Source of the DNA: Luethyella okanaganae
GTDB taxonomy: Bacteria; Actinomycetota; Actinomycetes; Actinomycetales; Microbacteriaceae
NCBI RefSeq assembly: GCF_042660285.1
Contig: NZ_JBHSTP010000002.1
Coordinates: 248,001-312,000, forward strand
Direction of reading: 5' to 3'
DNA length: 64,000 bases
Made by a program: the position numbers and the translations under genes. The notes beneath the pieces are model-generated. The model was not told the origin of the DNA and did not search any database. It saw nothing but the letters and a program-made list of their open reading frames with translations. Within the stretch, counting starts at the first letter, position 1. Each line of letters opens with the position of its first letter. Of this stretch, positions 62,600 through 64,000 are shown one piece after another.

Positions 62600-63598
62600 G
62601 TGACTGTCGATGAGCGGGCGAGCGCTGTGACGCGAACGAAAAAGTCGAACGGACGAAGTCCGTTGCTCATGAAGGATCGAGAGTTCCTCGTCGCACCCCT
62701 GGCATTGGCCTTGGTCTTCATCGTGTTTGCGGTGTGGCTTGGACCGGCGGGGTTCCTCACGCTCTACAACATCGAGAACATCGTTATTCAGGCTGCGCCG
62801 CTTGTGGTCATGGGCGTTGGAGTGGTTTTTGTACTCTCCGCCGGAGAACTCGATCTCTCCTTCACATTCGTTGTGGGACTTTCGGCAGTAGTAGCCGCGC
62901 TCGTTCTGCAGGCAACCGGTTTCCCGGCCTTGGCGGTGGGCAGCGCGCTTGCCGCCGGAGTCATCGTCGGGGCAATCAACGGCGCTCTCGTGACGCTGGC
63001 AAGGCTGCCCTCGTTTGTCGTGACACTAGCGACAGCTGGGGTGATCGCCGGCATCTCAATGACGCTATCCGACCAACGATCGGTCGTAGTCAATTCCGAA
63101 GGCTTCATACACGCATTAGGCGGCGGAGAGGTCCTTGGAGTTCCCAGCATCATTCTGTGGGCGGCCGGCGTTACAGCCATTGCGCAATACTTTCTCCGAT
63201 CTCGTAGATTCGGCGCTCACGTCCTGGTTGTAGGGGACAACAGGCTCGCCGCCGAGGTGAGCGGAATCCGCGTAACACGCGTGCGAATCACAGTGTTCGT
63301 CGTCGCCGCCACTACTGCAGCGTTCACAGGATTGCTCCTGGCCAGCAGATTGCAGGTCGGACGCTACGACTTCGCAGCCCTAGACCTGATGACCGTCATC
63401 ACGGCGGTCATCATCGGTGGAACCCGATTGTTCGGAGGCCGCGGATCGGTGATCGGTACCGTCTTCGGAGCGCTGCTGATGTCCACGCTGAACAATGGAC
63501 TAATTCTGGCCGGACTGGCCGTCTCGCAGCAGATGATTTTTCGAGGAATCTTGATCTTGGCAGCCGTTGCCTTGACCCTGAGGGAGCGGAAACGTTGA
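62600..63598 (+). CDS. CUT2 sugar ABC transporter permease, RbsC type
   Basis: The 332-residue protein has about ten helices and the RbsC pattern VMGVGVVFVLSAGELDLSFTFVVGLSAVVAALVLQ, VIVGAINGALVTLARLPSFVVTLATAGVIAG and IIGGTRLFGGRGSVIGTVFGALLMSTLNNGLILAG. GTG 62600 has AAGGAG 9 bases before; a TTG at 62573 is less likely. It follows the binding-protein gene closely. Confidence 0.92.
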   Translation: MTVDERASAVTRTKKSNGRSPLLMKDREFLVAPLALALVFIVFAVWLGPAGFLTLYNIENIVIQAAPLVVMGVGVVFVLSAGELDLSFTFVVGLSAVVAALVLQATGFPALAVGSALAAGVIVGAINGALVTLARLPSFVVTLATAGVIAGISMTLSDQRSVVVNSEGFIHALGGGEVLGVPSIILWAAGVTAIAQYFLRSRRFGAHVLVVGDNRLAAEVSGIRVTRVRITVFVVAATTAAFTGLLLASRLQVGRYDFAALDLMTVITAVIIGGTRLFGGRGSVIGTVFGALLMSTLNNGLILAGLAVSQQMIFRGILILAAVALTLRERKR

Positions 63599-63600
63599 CA

Positions 63601-64000
63601 ATGGGCGTGACTCCTCTTATTGTGCGCAATCTGAGGAAGGAGTTCGGAGGTGTTGTCGCAGTTGACGACGCGTCCTTCGAGGTCAGGAAGGGAGAAGTCG
63701 TCGCACTTGTCGGTGACAACGGCGCAGGAAAGTCGACTCTCGTCAAGCTGATCTCGGGGGTCTACTCCCCCAGCGGAGGCGAGATCCTTATCAATGGCGA
63801 CCCGGCTCGGAGCAGGTCACATGCGCGCGACCGCGGGATCGAGGTCGTCTACCAGGATCTAGCGCTCGCCGACTGGCAGCCGGTATACATGAATCTTTTC
63901 CTCGGCAGAGAACGAGTCCGACGCTTCACCGGGCAGCTAGATCGCAAGCTGATGGCGGCCGAGGCGCAGCGGCTAATCGATGAACTCGATGTGCGGATTC
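63601..64000 (+). CDS. CUT2 sugar ABC transporter ATPase, RbsA type, N-terminal part
   Basis: The first 133 residues are present and the gene runs off the window. Walker A GDNGAGKST and Q-loop VVYQDLALADWQPV are seen; the QDLALA form is typical of the RbsA/MglA group. Family members have two ATPase halves of about 500 residues in total. ATG 63601 lies 2 bases after the permease stop; TTG 63595 is an overlapping alternative with a better ribosome spacing. Confidence 0.92.
   Translation, partial: MGVTPLIVRNLRKEFGGVVAVDDASFEVRKGEVVALVGDNGAGKSTLVKLISGVYSPSGGEILINGDPARSRSHARDRGIEVVYQDLALADWQPVYMNLFLGRERVRRFTGQLDRKLMAAEAQRLIDELDVRI

Overview
The window looks like a chromosome segment of a high-GC Gram-positive actinobacterium, most likely of the family Microbacteriaceae. 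The pointers are strongly G/C-ending codons, frequent GTG/TTG starts, ATGA stop-start overlaps, actinobacterial-type families (DUF2277, DUF1003, CopD-CtaG fusion, split PntA, actinobacterial rpmB/rpmG/rpsN cluster) and lipoprotein-anchored ABC binding proteins. No rRNA, tRNA, CRISPR array, integrase or transposase is visible.

Layout. 1-1205: end of an iron-type ABC transporter. 1451-5304: small membrane and stress-type genes (a membrane protein with an XRE regulator, DUF2277, two flavin-binding PPOX-fold paralogues around a VIT metal transporter and a DUF1003 protein). 5412-17605: a mannoside/N-glycan utilisation locus, with a lipoprotein binding protein, two permeases and GH92 leftward, and a LacI regulator beside a rightward GH5-like beta-mannosidase and GH38 alpha-mannosidase. 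A shared palindrome, CTNNAGCGCTNNAG, sits at both control points. 17841-24620: a serine hydrolase, a PIF1/RecD-like helicase, a hypothetical membrane protein and a CopD-CtaG copper/oxidase-assembly protein. 24841-29462: HU, the cysteine-poor ribosomal proteins L28-L33-S14, and znuA-znuC-znuB-zur with a Zur-like box. 30021-36092: a GNAT, an aminotransferase followed by a branched-chain 2-oxoacid dehydrogenase operon, and a holin-like membrane protein. 36105-44962: a WXG100-like/hydrolase pair, a low-molecular-weight phosphatase with purB, tandem and palindromic repeats, the three-subunit proton-translocating transhydrogenase and a LEA-like repeat protein.

45288-64000 (right edge): a catabolic region that reads as a muropeptide-scavenging locus. 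It holds a FAD/Fe-S D-lactate dehydrogenase, a complete oligopeptide ABC transporter, an operon murQ - copper amine oxidase - BadF-family sugar kinase - DUF5134 membrane protein, a divergent MurR/RpiR regulator, a RidA-like protein missing the usual arginine, an S66 LD-carboxypeptidase and a ribose-type ABC importer that runs off the window. MurQ releases D-lactate, so the D-lactate dehydrogenase fits the same pathway. The intimate coupling of a copper amine oxidase to murQ and an amino-sugar kinase is the most unusual arrangement seen. Much of this region looks less GC-rich than the left side and may have been acquired.

Functional calls rest on motifs and family memory, not on searches.
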